A DNA stretch of 64,000 nt from Microbispora oryzae (GTDB lineage Bacteria; Actinomycetota; Actinomycetes; Streptosporangiales; Streptosporangiaceae), in NCBI RefSeq assembly GCF_017896165.1, contig NZ_JAFCNB010000001.1:372001-436000 (forward strand), written 5' to 3'. The notes beneath the pieces were generated by a model that saw only the letters and a list, made by a program, of their open reading frames with translations, was not told the DNA's origin and made no database searches. Made by a program: the position numbers and the translations under genes. Positions 1 through 8,505 of the stretch are shown here, piece by piece. The first letter of the stretch is position 1. Each line of letters opens with the position of its first letter.

Positions 1-2
1 TC

Positions 3-533
3 CGCGGCGGGCGGCCGGCCGCGCTCATCGCGCTCCTGCATCCGCGGCAGCGCGACTACTTCCGCGAGCACCTGGACAAGAACGGCCCGGACAACACCAG
101 GAGATGGGTCTTCAGCCTCAAGCCGGGCTCGGCGGAGCAGGCGACGGACGTGGTCAAGGTCGACGGCGAGACGACGATGGCGAAGCGGCACTCCCGCGAC
201 GGCCGCGGCGGCGTCACGATCACGGCGGACTACCTCTTCGTCTACGCGGTGAACCGCCCGGGCGACCCCGCCGCGACGACGCGGCTGGTCACTCACCGCA
301 CCGCCGAGTTCTCCGCGTACGAGCGGGACGGGAAGCTGACGGTCTGGCTGGAGCGGACCGCGCGCAGCGACGCGGGCGCGGGTTGCGGCTTCGCGGACGG
401 CTTCGTCCACCCCGATTTCGGCGACGCGCCGGACGGCGTGAGCGCGGTGGAGCCCTCGGGATCGCCGATCGACCCGTACGATCGCAAGAGGAATATGGCC
501 CGGGCCGGATGCTTCCCGTCGGCACCGGTCTGA
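3..533 (+). CDS. Unknown protein, 5' end outside the window
   Basis: The reading frame is open from the first in-frame codon (base 3) to a TGA at 531-533, so about 176 residues of the C-terminal part are visible. It is hydrophilic and reads as beta-rich, with segments such as GVTITADYLFVYAV and KLTVWLERTARSDAGAGC; two cysteines lie near the end (GCGFADGF, AGCFPSAP). An internal ATG/GTG exists near 150, but the residues before it read equally well as protein, so the gene most likely starts upstream of the window. I do not recognise the family. It could be the extracellular part of a membrane or lipoprotein, which cannot be judged without its N-terminus. Confidence 0.6.
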   Translation, partial: RGGRPAALIALLHPRQRDYFREHLDKNGPDNTRRWVFSLKPGSAEQATDVVKVDGETTMAKRHSRDGRGGVTITADYLFVYAVNRPGDPAATTRLVTHRTAEFSAYERDGKLTVWLERTARSDAGAGCGFADGFVHPDFGDAPDGVSAVEPSGSPIDPYDRKRNMARAGCFPSAPV

Positions 534-612
534 CCTGCGGTTATGCTGTGATGCGGGGTGCGCGTCGCGCCCGTTCCGGTGCACAGCGGACGGGCGGCGG
601 GGGGCGTACTCA

Positions 613-650
613 TTAACACGCGCGAAACAAACGAGACATGGCGCGGAAAC
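613..650 (+). promoter_or_regulatory. GlnR-type box upstream of glnA
   Basis: Four pentamers occur at exact 6-nt spacing: TTAAC (613-617), GAAAC (624-628), GACAT (635-639) and GAAAC (646-650). This matches the published actinobacterial GlnR pattern gTnAc-n6-GaAAc repeated twice. It ends 10 nt before a -10-like TAGTTT (661-666) and replaces any recognisable -35, as expected for an activator site. GlnR itself is not in the window. Confidence 0.8.
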
Positions 651-660
651 GGCACAAGCC

Positions 661-666
661 TAGTTT
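661..666 (+). promoter_or_regulatory. Candidate -10 of glnA
   Basis: TAGTTT fits the TANNNT actinobacterial -10 pattern. It lies just downstream of the GlnR-type box and 36 nt before the GTG start, leaving a short leader that carries the GGGAGG ribosome-binding site at 689-694. Confidence 0.5.
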
Positions 667-701
667 CGGGTTGCTAGCCCATGCCCCTGGGAGGTTCGAG
701 A

Positions 702-2126
702 GTGTTCAACTCCGCCGACGACGTCCTCAAGTTCATCCGGGACGAGGGTGTGCAGTTCGTTGACGTCAGGTTCACGGACCTGCCGGGGACGACGCACCAC
801 TTCACCTTCCCTTCGGAGAACTTCGGTCCGAACGTCTTCTCCGACGGCCTGATGTTCGACGGGTCGTCTATCCGCGGTTTCCAGGCCATCCACGAGTCGG
901 ACATGCTCCTGCTGCCCGACCCGTCGACCGCCGTGCTCGACCCGTTCCGCCAGCACAAGACGCTCAACATCAACTTCTTCGTGCACGACCCGCTGACCGG
1001 CGAGGCGTACAGCCGCGACCCGCGTAACGTCGCACGCAAGGCCGAGGAGTACCTCAAGGGCACGGGCATCGCCGACACGGTGTACTTCGGCCCGGAGGCC
1101 GAGTTCTACATCTTCGACGACGTGCGCTTCGAGACCCGGCAGAACGCGGGTTACTACTACATCGACTCGATCGAGGGCGCCTGGAACACCGGCAAGGCCT
1201 CCGAGGGCGGCAACCTGGGCTACAAGCCCCGCTACAAGGGCGGCTACTTCCCGGTCCCGCCGATGGACCACTTCACCGACCTGCGCTCGGAGATGGTCCG
1301 CAACCTGATCGAGGCCGGCATCGAGACCGAGATGCAGCACCACGAGGTGGGCACCGCGGGCCAGGCCGAGATCGACTTCCGGTTCGGCACGCTGCTCAAG
1401 ACGGCCGACAACCTGATGCTGTACAAGTACATCATCAAGAGCACCGCCATCCAGGCCGGCCGGACCGTGACGTTCATGCCCAAGCCGATCTTCGGTGACA
1501 ACGGCTCCGGCATGCACTGCCACCAGTCCCTGTGGAAGGACGGCGAGCCGCTCTTCTACGACGAGGTCGGCTACGCCGGGCTGTCGGACACCGCCCGTTA
1601 CTACATCGGCGGCCTGCTCAAGCACGCTCCGTCGCTGCTGGCGTTCACCAACCCGACGGTGAACTCCTACCACCGCCTGGTCCCCGGCTACGAGGCGCCG
1701 GTCAACCTGGTCTACTCCCAGCGCAACCGCTCCGCGTGCGTCCGGATCCCGATCACGGGCTCCAACCCGAAGGCCAAGCGCATCGAGTTCCGCGTGCCGG
1801 ATCCCTCGTGCAACCCGTACTTCGCCTTCGCCGCGATGCTGATGGCGGGCCTGGACGGCATCCGCAACAAGATCGAGCCGCCGGAGCCGGTCGACAAGGA
1901 CCTCTACGAGCTCCCGCCCGAGGAGGCCCGCAACATCCCGCAGGTGCCCGGCTCGCTCACGGCCGTCCTCGACGCGCTCGAGGCCGACCACGACTACCTG
2001 CTCGAAGGCGGCGTCTTCACGTCCGACCTGATCGAGACCTGGGTGTCGTACAAGCGTGAGAACGAGGTCGACCCGATCCGCCTCCGCCCGCACCCGCACG
2101 AGTTCGAGCTCTACTACGACGTGTGA
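702..2126 (+). CDS. glnA: Type I (GSI-beta) glutamine synthetase
   Basis: Cytoplasmic enzyme making glutamine from glutamate, ammonia and ATP; the main ammonia-assimilating GS. The 474-residue protein has the N-terminal beta-grasp segment ([12 protein letters not shown]), the FDGSSIRGF loop, the catalytic signature [12 protein letters not shown] and the C-terminal adenylylation segment [16 protein letters not shown]. The modifiable tyrosine is about residue 402, so GlnE (encoded at 25.7-28.7 kb) should be able to switch it off. GTG at 702 is preferred over ATG at 681 because GGGAGG (689-694) lies 7 nt before it and GSI proteins begin at this point. A GlnR-type box and a -10 precede it, and a hairpin follows the stop. 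It is monocistronic in appearance. Confidence 0.97.
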   Translation: MFNSADDVLKFIRDEGVQFVDVRFTDLPGTTHHFTFPSENFGPNVFSDGLMFDGSSIRGFQAIHESDMLLLPDPSTAVLDPFRQHKTLNINFFVHDPLTGEAYSRDPRNVARKAEEYLKGTGIADTVYFGPEAEFYIFDDVRFETRQNAGYYYIDSIEGAWNTGKASEGGNLGYKPRYKGGYFPVPPMDHFTDLRSEMVRNLIEAGIETEMQHHEVGTAGQAEIDFRFGTLLKTADNLMLYKYIIKSTAIQAGRTVTFMPKPIFGDNGSGMHCHQSLWKDGEPLFYDEVGYAGLSDTARYYIGGLLKHAPSLLAFTNPTVNSYHRLVPGYEAPVNLVYSQRNRSACVRIPITGSNPKAKRIEFRVPDPSCNPYFAFAAMLMAGLDGIRNKIEPPEPVDKDLYELPPEEARNIPQVPGSLTAVLDALEADHDYLLEGGVFTSDLIETWVSYKRENEVDPIRLRPHPHEFELYYDV

Positions 2127-2179
2127 CCGGTTACCGCGCGATGACGTGCATGTTCATCGCGCGGTTCCCGGCTGTCCGG

Positions 2180-2218
2180 AAGCCCGTGGGAAGGCCGTGC
2201 GCCTTGCCGCGGGCTTTT
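2180..2218 (+). terminator. Hairpin terminator after glnA
   Basis: AAGCCCG (2180-2186) can pair with CGGGCTT (2210-2216), followed by a short T run. It lies 54 nt after the glnA stop and before the oppositely oriented reductase gene. Confidence 0.6.
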
Positions 2219-2287
2219 CGCATGGCGCGCTCAGGGCCCGGACAGCGGAGAGCAGCATGAGACGCCGGCAGAGCACACTCTCGATCT

Positions 2288-3307
2288 TCACTGTCGCCCG
2301 GTGGTCATGCCGTTGACGGGTACGAGGCTGGCGGACCGGGAGATCTCATCGAGGCGGCCGATGACCTCGGCGGGGAGGTCCAGGGTGAACCCGGCGAGGT
2401 TGCCGTGGAACTGTTCGAGGGTGCGGGGGCCGATGATGACGGAGGTGACGCCCGGCCGTCGCCGTACCCAGGCCAGGGCCACGGCCGCCGGCGTCGCGAC
2501 CAGGTCGGCCGCGACCTTGACCACCTGGTCGGCGATCTCGAGGTTGGGCTCGTTGAGCAGGCCGTCGGCCCAGGCGCGGGCCATGGGCAGCGTGGACGCC
2601 CGCAGCCGCCCCATCCGCGTGTCGGCCCCGGGGGCGGCGCCGCGACGGTACCGGCCCGTCAGCACACCGCCTCCGAGTGGAGACCAGACCAGGGTGCCCA
2701 GGCCGTGACGTCGGCTGGTCGGCAGGATCTCCGCTTCGATACCGCGGGCCAGAAGCGAGTACTGCGACTGGAGGCTGACAAAGGGGGTGGCACCGAGGCG
2801 TTGAGCCGCCCACTGGGACTCCACGACCTGCGCCGCGGTGAAGTTCGAGCAGCCCAGGTAGCGAACCTTGCCGGAGCGCACGAAGCCGTCGAGGGTGGCC
2901 ACCGTCTCTTCGATGGGGGTCGAGTCGTCCCATTGGTGGCACTGGTAGAGGTCGACGTAGTCGGTGCCGAGCCGGCGCAGACTCGCCTCCAGCGCTCTGG
3001 TCAGGTGGACCCTGGACAGTCCCCTGTCGTTCGGGCCCGGCCCTTGCGGGAGGAACGCCTTGGTGGCCAGAACGACCGACTGGCGTCTGCCTTTGACGGC
3101 CCGGCCGACGATCCTTTCGGACTGGCCGCCGGTGTAGCCGTCCGCGGTGTCGATGATGTTGCCGCCGGCGTCGAGGAAGGCGTCGATGATGCGGGCGGCC
3201 TCGGTTTCGTCGCAGCCGGCCACCGCGTCGGAGGTCCCGAAGTTCATGGCTCCCAGGCACACGGGAGAGACCTTGAGACCCGAGCTGCCCAGCGTCGTGT
3301 AATCCAT
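2288..3307 (-). CDS. Aldo/keto reductase
   Basis: NAD(P)H-dependent oxidoreductase of the AKR superfamily (339 residues, full TIM-barrel length). Visible signatures are the N-terminal LGSSGLKVSPVCLGAMNFG, the catalytic-Asp/Tyr region IIDTADGYTGGQSERIVG, the DYVDLYQCHQWD strand and RYLGCSNFTAAQV. Such YajO/GCY-type AKRs reduce aldehydes and ketones; the physiological substrate cannot be read from sequence. ATG at 3307 is chosen because GGAAGG lies 8 nt before it; a TTG at 3313 is possible. It is divergent from a TetR regulator across two palindromic operators, so it is probably the regulator's target and induced by the ligand that regulator senses. Confidence 0.92.
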   Translation of the reverse strand: MDYTTLGSSGLKVSPVCLGAMNFGTSDAVAGCDETEAARIIDAFLDAGGNIIDTADGYTGGQSERIVGRAVKGRRQSVVLATKAFLPQGPGPNDRGLSRVHLTRALEASLRRLGTDYVDLYQCHQWDDSTPIEETVATLDGFVRSGKVRYLGCSNFTAAQVVESQWAAQRLGATPFVSLQSQYSLLARGIEAEILPTSRRHGLGTLVWSPLGGGVLTGRYRRGAAPGADTRMGRLRASTLPMARAWADGLLNEPNLEIADQVVKVAADLVATPAAVALAWVRRRPGVTSVIIGPRTLEQFHGNLAGFTLDLPAEVIGRLDEISRSASLVPVNGMTTGRQ

Positions 3308-3349
3308 CGCCAAGTCCTTCCGGTGTCAGGACGGGGAATCGGCTACGAT

Positions 3350-3367
3350 CCGGAACAGTCGTTCCGG
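3350..3367. promoter_or_regulatory. TetR operator 1 (perfect palindrome)
   Basis: CCGGAAC-AGTC-GTTCCGG: 7-nt perfect arms around a 4-nt spacer, in the divergent reductase/TetR gap. The same core recurs at 3385-3400. Confidence 0.7.
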
Positions 3368-3384
3368 CAGTTCTCCGGAACATA

Positions 3385-3400
3385 CGGAACAAGCGTTCCG
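3385..3400. promoter_or_regulatory. TetR operator 2 (perfect palindrome)
   Basis: CGGAAC-AAGC-GTTCCG, centred 34 bp from operator 1, with an extra half site CCGGAAC at 3375-3381 between them. It sits about 24 nt before the TetR start, suited to autorepression. A separate small palindrome (CATGT-CA-ACATG, 3401-3412) follows directly. Confidence 0.7.
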
Positions 3401-3423
3401 CATGTCAACATGCGAGGAGAGTG

Positions 3424-4041
3424 ATGAGCGACGGGGGCAGGCCCTTGCGCGCCGACGCGCGGCACAACCGGGCGCGCGTACTGGAGGCGGCCGAAGTGGT
3501 CCTGGCCCGCGATGGCCTGTCGGCTTCGATCCGGGCCATCGCCCGGCACGCCGGCGTGGGGCTGGGCACGATCTACCGGCACTTCCCGACCCAGGAGGCT
3601 CTCTACCAGGCCGTCATCATCGAGCGCGCACAACGCCTGGTCGCCGAGGCGGACGCCTTGACGGTCGCGGACGACCCCGGCAGAGCGTTCTTCGAGTTCT
3701 TCACCCGGATCGTGGAGAACTCGACGCGGAACAAGACCCTGGCCGACATACTCACCCGTGCCGGCCTCGACCCCAAGGCCGGCACGGCGGACATCAGCCG
3801 CGACATGAGAGACGCCGTCGAAAGGTTACTGGTCCGCGCCCAGGAGGCCGGAGCCGTCCGCGAGGACCTGCGCATGCCGGAGTTACTGGCGCTGCTGGGG
3901 GCCGCGTGCATGGCGGCGGAACGCAACCAGTGGGACGATGAGCTCCGAACCCGGACGCTGACAATCGTCTTCGATGGGCTGCGCCCCACTGGCCGCCACC
4001 CCGCGAGCCTCCTGCCCCCCGACTTCGGTTCCGCACCGTGA
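3424..4041 (+). CDS. TetR/AcrR-family transcriptional repressor
   Basis: One-component regulator of 205 residues. The N-terminal helix-turn-helix covers about residues 10-60 (ARVLEAAEVVLARDG, then IRAIARHAGVGLGTIYRHF), and the C-terminal all-helical ligand/dimer domain follows. ATG at 3424 gives a better distance from GAGGAGA (3414-3420) than the overlapping GTG at 3421. It is divergent from the aldo/keto reductase, and two matching palindromes lie between the genes, so it probably represses both. The ligand is unknown. The stop codon overlaps the GTG start of the next small gene by 4 nt, implying translational coupling. Confidence 0.9.
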   Translation: MSDGGRPLRADARHNRARVLEAAEVVLARDGLSASIRAIARHAGVGLGTIYRHFPTQEALYQAVIIERAQRLVAEADALTVADDPGRAFFEFFTRIVENSTRNKTLADILTRAGLDPKAGTADISRDMRDAVERLLVRAQEAGAVREDLRMPELLALLGAACMAAERNQWDDELRTRTLTIVFDGLRPTGRHPASLLPPDFGSAP

Positions 4042-4301
4042 CCAAGGAGAAGGGACGAGACGACCCCGACGACTTCTCGGGGATCAGCCTCGGCGGCATG
4101 GCCTTCATGCTGACCGTCATGGCGCTGAGACACCCTTGGCAGTCGCTCAAGGAACTGCTCAGGGCGGTCCGCCGGCTGGGCCGCCGGGCCCTCAGGCTCG
4201 CAATGGCCCCTGCCGCACTGGTGGCCGCGATCGTGTTGTCGCGCCGCAGGGATCGACGCCCCACCTTCGAGGACTACCTGCATGGCCGCGACGAGGAATG
4301 A
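4038..4301 (+). CDS. Small basic protein with one hydrophobic segment
   Basis: This 87-residue protein begins with GTG at 4038, overlapping the TetR stop (GTGA), which supports co-translation. The N-terminus is acidic. A moderately hydrophobic stretch (GGMAFMLTVMAL) is followed by an Arg-rich segment (RAVRRLGRRALRLAM), then a likely membrane helix (APAALVAAIVLS) with a strongly basic flank RRRDRR. I recognise no family. The layout suggests an inner-membrane protein with the basic side in the cytoplasm, but no function can be assigned. Its existence rests on the coupled start and on normal codon use. Confidence 0.6.
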   Translation: MTKEKGRDDPDDFSGISLGGMAFMLTVMALRHPWQSLKELLRAVRRLGRRALRLAMAPAALVAAIVLSRRRDRRPTFEDYLHGRDEE

Positions 4302-4440
4302 GACCACTCGGGACCAAGCTCAGAGAGTGCGCCGAGCGTCAGTGCAGGTCACAGAGATAGGCACGGGGCCTATACCAGGCATATACCGCTAAGCGCTTCC
4401 CTCGTCGGTATCCGTTCCGCACGAGCCAAGGAAGTGAACC

Positions 4441-4809
4441 ATGGGTATTCGCAGGGGAATGGCGGCGGCCGCTCTGGCCCTCGGAGTCGGCGTAACCGTG
4501 CTGCCGTCGGCCCCGGCCTGGGCGGCGAACTCGGAGTGCACCGTTCAGACCTTCTGGACGACCTGCTCCACGGGGAACCTTTCGGCCATCAACGGCTGGA
4601 TCGACGTGACGACCTTCGAGTCGTACATCGGCAACCCGCTGTGCGACGCGAGCGAGATCCGCTGGAAGCTCGTGGACGCCACCAACGGCGTCGTCGTCGG
4701 CCGTGGCACGGGTGCCACCAACCGCTGGCGGATCTCCGGCCTGACCAACAGCTACTACGGCCGCTTGGACAACTGTCCCCGGATGACGATCCGCATCCAC
4801 AACTCGTAG
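4441..4809 (+). CDS. Small secreted four-cysteine protein
   Basis: A 122-residue protein with a clear Sec signal peptide: basic MGIRRGM, a hydrophobic Ala/Leu/Val core and APAWAA↓N cleavage near residue 29. The mature part of about 93 residues has four cysteines (SEC, TTC, PLC, DNC), enough for two disulfides, and reads as a beta-rich domain (IDVTTFESYIG, IRWKLVDATNG, MTIRIHNS). AAGGAAG lies 6 nt before the ATG. It is a single gene with its own strong downstream hairpin. I do not recognise the family; small secreted proteins of this kind in actinobacteria include inhibitors and envelope proteins, but nothing here decides between these. Confidence 0.8.
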   Translation: MGIRRGMAAAALALGVGVTVLPSAPAWAANSECTVQTFWTTCSTGNLSAINGWIDVTTFESYIGNPLCDASEIRWKLVDATNGVVVGRGTGATNRWRISGLTNSYYGRLDNCPRMTIRIHNS

Positions 4810-4850
4810 CCGCCCACGGCGGGCTGAGTGGCCGGTCTGCCAATGGTGTA

Positions 4851-4885
4851 CGTCGTGGGCGACGATGCCGGCGTCGCCCACGACG
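4851..4885 (+). terminator. Strong 14-bp hairpin after the secreted-protein gene
   Basis: Perfect 14-nt arms (4851-4864 and 4872-4885) around a 7-nt loop ATGCCGG, about 40 nt after the stop, with a weak pyrimidine tail TTCCC. It is typical of GC-rich actinobacterial terminators that lack a long T tract. Confidence 0.65.
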
Positions 4886-4971
4886 TTCCCAGCCGCGTGC
4901 GTTGCTCTCTCGTCCTGACATCCTGATCAGGTTCCGCCTTCGCCGGAGCGCTTGAGGAAAGAGAACTGATC

Positions 4972-5658
4972 ATGGATATTCTGCTCATCGCCGGCCTGTG
5001 GCTCGACGGATCCGCGTGGGACGACGTCGTGCCCGCACTTGAGGCGCTGGGGCACCGCCCCGTGCCGATCACCTTGCCCGGGCAGGGCGACGGATCCACC
5101 TCGGCCACTCTCGACGACCAGATGGCGGCCGTGCTCGCCGCCGTGGAGTCGGCGTCGGGAAGGCCCATGGTGGTAGGGCATTCCGCGGCCTCCACCCTGG
5201 CGTGGCTGGCCGCCGACGCGTGCCCGGAGCGGATCGCCAAGGTGACGTTGATCGGCGGCTTCCCGGCCGCGGACGGGCCGCCCTACGCCGGCTTCTTCGA
5301 GGTGAAGGACGGCGTCATGCCCTTCCCCGGCTGGGGTCCGTTCGAGGGTCCTGACTCCGCCGACCTCGACGAGGAGGCGAGGCAGGACTTCGCGGCCACG
5401 GCGATTGCCGTCCCCGCCGGGGTGGCGAGGGGTGTGGTGCGCCTGACGGACGAGCGACGGTTCGACGTCCCCGTCCTCGTCGTGTGCCCCGAGTTCACCC
5501 CCGCCCAGGCGCGGACATGGATAACCGCCGGTGACGTGCCCGAGCTGGCCAGGGCGAAGCACCTTGACCTCGTGGACATCGACTCGGGCCACTGGCCCAT
5601 GATCACCAAGCCGGCCGAGCTCGCCCGCCTCCTGGCCGCGGCCGCCTCCGAGGCCTGA
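4972..5658 (+). CDS. Alpha/beta-hydrolase
   Basis: A 228-residue single-domain alpha/beta-hydrolase, cytoplasmic with no signal peptide. The nucleophile elbow is VVGHSAAS (Ser near residue 69). The oxyanion region is IAGLWLDGSAW, and the catalytic His is in IDSGHWPMI near the C-terminus. The Asp is probably in the VPVLVVCPEFT region or nearby and is not certain. AGGAAAG precedes the ATG at suitable distance. The family includes esterases and lactonases, and the substrate is unknown. It is related by eye to the hydrolase at 23.7 kb (shared HWPM motif and length). It converges on the dehydratase gene, with a hairpin between. Confidence 0.85.
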   Translation: MDILLIAGLWLDGSAWDDVVPALEALGHRPVPITLPGQGDGSTSATLDDQMAAVLAAVESASGRPMVVGHSAASTLAWLAADACPERIAKVTLIGGFPAADGPPYAGFFEVKDGVMPFPGWGPFEGPDSADLDEEARQDFAATAIAVPAGVARGVVRLTDERRFDVPVLVVCPEFTPAQARTWITAGDVPELARAKHLDLVDIDSGHWPMITKPAELARLLAAAASEA

Positions 5659-5715
5659 CCCGGCCGCCGGCCATCCGGACGGCGTGATGCACGAAGCCGC
5701 GATGCCGAGGACACT

Positions 5716-5733
5716 CCACCTCCTGAGAGGTGG
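5716..5733. terminator. Small bidirectional hairpin between convergent genes
   Basis: CCACCTC-CTGA-GAGGTGG: 7-nt perfect arms with a 4-nt loop, between the hydrolase stop (5658) and the dehydratase stop (5814). Confidence 0.45.
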
Positions 5734-5813
5734 GACAGAAGTAGATGTCGGGGCAGCGGCAATCGAAGATTCATGCGGTGAAGGGCCCGCTTCGCTCGCA
5801 TGTTCCGCGGTGG

Positions 5814-7541
5814 TCAGTGTGAGTGGCGGGGCGGGGCGCTGCCACTGCCACCGACGAGGAAGTCAAGGTCCGCTCCCCTGTCGGCTTGCAGGACGTGCTC
5901 GCTGTACAGCCGTACCCATCCCCGGTCGGCGGCCGGTCGCGGGGGCTGCCAGGTAGCTCGGCGGTGTTCGAGCTCCGCGTCGTCCACAAGCAGGTCCAGA
6001 CGGCGCTCCGTGACGTCGACCCGGACCAGATCGCCGGTACGCACGAGTGCGAGGGGGCCGCCCACCGACGCCTCCGGGGCCACATGCAGGATGCAGGTGC
6101 CGTACCCGGTGCCGCTCATGCGGGCGTCGGAGATCCGCACCATGTCGGTGATCCCGTCGGTGAGCAGCCGCCGCGGCATGGGCACGTTGCCCACCTCCGG
6201 GAAGCCGGGGTAGCCGCGCGGCCCGGCGTTCCGTACCACGATGACCGTGTCGGCGGTGACGTCCAGGTCCGGGTCGTCGGCCGCGACGACATAGTCCTCG
6301 ATTCGGTCGAACACGAGCGCCGGTCCGGTGTGCCGGAGCAGATGGGCCGAGGCGGCGGAGACCTTCAGCACGGCCCCGGACGGTGCGAGCGACCCGCTCA
6401 GCACGACGGTCCCCGAGCCGGCGGGCTGGAACGGCTCCTCCATGGTGCCGATGACCTCTCGGTTCCAGCACTGGGCACCGCTGATGTTGTCGGCCACGCT
6501 CTTCCCGCTGACGGTGACGTGGTCCAGGTGCAGCAGGGAGGCGATCTCCCTCATCACCGCCGGGAGTCCGCCCGCGTACGCGAAGTCCTCCATCAGGTAC
6601 GTGCCGGAGGGCATCAGGTTCACGAGCATGGGCACATCGGCGGTGAGCGTGTCGAAGTCCTCCAGCGACAGGGGGACGCCGAGGCGTCCGGCGATCGCGA
6701 GCAGGTGCACCACGGCGTTGGTGGAGCCGCCGATCGCGGCGTTGACCCGGATGGCGTTCTCGAAGGCCTCCCGGGTGAGCACCGTGGACAGCCGCTGGTC
6801 CTCTTCCACCATGGCGACGATCCGGCGCCCGGCGGCCTGCGCGAGCGCGTACCGGCGGGAGTCGACCGCCGGTAGGGCCGCCGCCCCGGGCAACTGGACG
6901 CCCAGCGCCTCGGTCACACAGGCCATCGTGGAGGCGGTCCCCATGGTCATGCAGTGCCCGCGGCTGCGGGACATGCCGACCTCCGCCTCGGCGCAGTCGG
7001 CCGCGGTCATCCGGCCGGCGCGCTGTTCCTCGGTGAAACGCCACACGTCGGTGCCCGACCCGATGTCCCGGCCGCGGAACTTGCCGTTGAGCATCGGACC
7101 GCCCGTGATCATCAGTGTCGGCAGGTCGACGCTGGCCGCGCCCATCAGCAACCCGGGCGTGGTCTTGTCGCAGCCGGACAGCAGCACCACCCCGTCGAGA
7201 GGGTTGGCCCGGACGAGTTCCTCCGCCTCCATCGCCAGCAGATTGCGGTAGAGCATGGTCGTCGGCCGCATCAGCGGCTCCCCCAGGCTCATCGCCGGGA
7301 ACACCAGCGGCAGGCCGCCGGCCTCCCACACGCCGCGCTTCACCGACTCGGCCACGTCACCCAGGTGAGCGTTGCACGGCGTCAGCTCCGACCACGTCGT
7401 GGCGATGCCGATCACCGGCCGGCCGTCGAAGACGTCGTCGGCGAACCCCTGGTTGCGCATCCACGATCGATGAATGAACCCGTTACGGCCCTCCGCGCCG
7501 AACCACTCCTGGCTGCGCAGTGGGCGACCTCTCATCGACAT
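5814..7541 (-). CDS. IlvD/Edd-family sugar-acid (pentonate-type) dehydratase
   Basis: A 575-residue iron-sulfur dehydratase removing water from an aldonic acid to give the 2-keto-3-deoxy acid. The N-terminal RSWMRNQGFADDVFDGRPV and TWSELTPCNAH are typical of the arabonate/xylonate dehydratase branch, not of branched-chain IlvD. The three cluster-ligand cysteines are visible: C56 (LTPCNAH), C124 (SGCDKT) and C197 (GHCMTMG). A GGSTNAVVH motif lies in the second domain, and DARMSGTGYGT near the C-terminus carries the catalytic-Ser region. ATG at 7541 is preferred to upstream codons because GGAGAG lies 7 nt before it. It is the last gene of the sugar-uptake operon. With the FAH-type gene at 17.3 kb it predicts a non-phosphorylative pentose route. 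Confidence 0.9.
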   Translation of the reverse strand: MSMRGRPLRSQEWFGAEGRNGFIHRSWMRNQGFADDVFDGRPVIGIATTWSELTPCNAHLGDVAESVKRGVWEAGGLPLVFPAMSLGEPLMRPTTMLYRNLLAMEAEELVRANPLDGVVLLSGCDKTTPGLLMGAASVDLPTLMITGGPMLNGKFRGRDIGSGTDVWRFTEEQRAGRMTAADCAEAEVGMSRSRGHCMTMGTASTMACVTEALGVQLPGAAALPAVDSRRYALAQAAGRRIVAMVEEDQRLSTVLTREAFENAIRVNAAIGGSTNAVVHLLAIAGRLGVPLSLEDFDTLTADVPMLVNLMPSGTYLMEDFAYAGGLPAVMREIASLLHLDHVTVSGKSVADNISGAQCWNREVIGTMEEPFQPAGSGTVVLSGSLAPSGAVLKVSAASAHLLRHTGPALVFDRIEDYVVAADDPDLDVTADTVIVVRNAGPRGYPGFPEVGNVPMPRRLLTDGITDMVRISDARMSGTGYGTCILHVAPEASVGGPLALVRTGDLVRVDVTERRLDLLVDDAELEHRRATWQPPRPAADRGWVRLYSEHVLQADRGADLDFLVGGSGSAPPRHSH

Positions 7542-7623
7542 CGGCACACTCTCCGTTATCTGTCCGGCCACCGAGGAGGCGGCGCTCAATGGTGAAGCAA
7601 ATGATCGGCCGGCGGACCGCGGC

Positions 7624-8505
7624 CTACCTCAGGCCCCCGACGGACAGTCCGCCGCGCCAGTGCCGCTGGAGGGTGAAGAAGGCGATGATGAGCGGGATCA
7701 CCGACACGAGCGCGCCCAGGATGATGAGGCTCCAGAGGGAGGTACTGCCCGAATTGTTCGCCGAGGCGATTCCCTGCCAGAGGCCGAGCCCGACGGTGAC
7801 GGGGAACAGGCGGTTGTCGGAGAGCATCGCGAGGGGCAGGAAGTAGTTGTTCCAGGACGCGACGGCGGACAGGAGCAGCACCGTGACCACCGCGGGCCGC
7901 ATCAGCGGGAACGCGACTGTGAGGAACGTCCGCATCTCACCCGCGCCGTCGACCCGCGCCGCGTCCAGGATCTCGTCGGGAACCGCGTCGCGCGCGTACA
8001 CGTGCATCAGGTAGACCCCGAACGGGTTGAGCAGTGACGGGAGGATCACCGCCCAGATCGTGTTCGTCAGGCCGAGCCCGGAGAACATCATGAAGGTGGG
8101 GATCACCAGGGCGGTCGCGGGCACCATCAACGCGCCGAGCAGGATCGAGAAGCCGAAGCGCCTGCCGGCGAACCGGTATTTGGCGAATCCGTAGCCGGCC
8201 ATGACGGCCAGGATCGTGGCCCCGATCCCACCCGCGAGCGCGTACAGCGTGGAGTTGAGAATCCACCTGCCGTAGATGCCGCCGTCGTAGGTGAACAGTC
8301 GCTCGAGGTTCCCGAAGTAGTCGACCTGCTCGGCGAACCACAGGGTGTTGCCGCCGCCGAACAGGCCGGGGGCGTCTTTGGAACTGTTGACGATGACCCA
8401 CCAGAACGGCACCAGGAAGTACACGACCAGGAAGCCGAGGAAAATCTGCAGGGGGAGGTGGCGTTGGGGACGGCGGCGTGCGCCGGCGCCGGAGCTGCCG
8501 GTCAT
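7624..8505 (-). CDS. Sugar ABC transporter permease, MalG type
   Basis: A 293-residue inner-membrane permease with about six membrane helices, the first being LPLQIFLGFLVVYFLVPFWWVIV. The EAA loop reads DEILDAARVDGAGEMRTFLTVAFPLMRP, the contact point for the ATPase. The ATG (8505-8503) overlaps the stop of the preceding permease (TGATG), so the two are translationally coupled and probably form a heterodimer. With the lipoprotein at 9.5-10.9 kb it makes a CUT1-type importer for oligosaccharides. No ATPase gene is in the locus; actinobacterial CUT1 systems commonly share the MsiK ATPase encoded elsewhere. Confidence 0.93.
   Translation of the reverse strand: MTGSSGAGARRRPQRHLPLQIFLGFLVVYFLVPFWWVIVNSSKDAPGLFGGGNTLWFAEQVDYFGNLERLFTYDGGIYGRWILNSTLYALAGGIGATILAVMAGYGFAKYRFAGRRFGFSILLGALMVPATALVIPTFMMFSGLGLTNTIWAVILPSLLNPFGVYLMHVYARDAVPDEILDAARVDGAGEMRTFLTVAFPLMRPAVVTVLLLSAVASWNNYFLPLAMLSDNRLFPVTVGLGLWQGIASANNSGSTSLWSLIILGALVSVIPLIIAFFTLQRHWRGGLSVGGLR

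Noticed and set aside
660..2099. Long open frame on the strand opposite glnA
   Set aside because: It has the valine/arginine-rich composition of an antisense shadow of a GC-rich gene, no ribosome-binding site and no recognisable domain.
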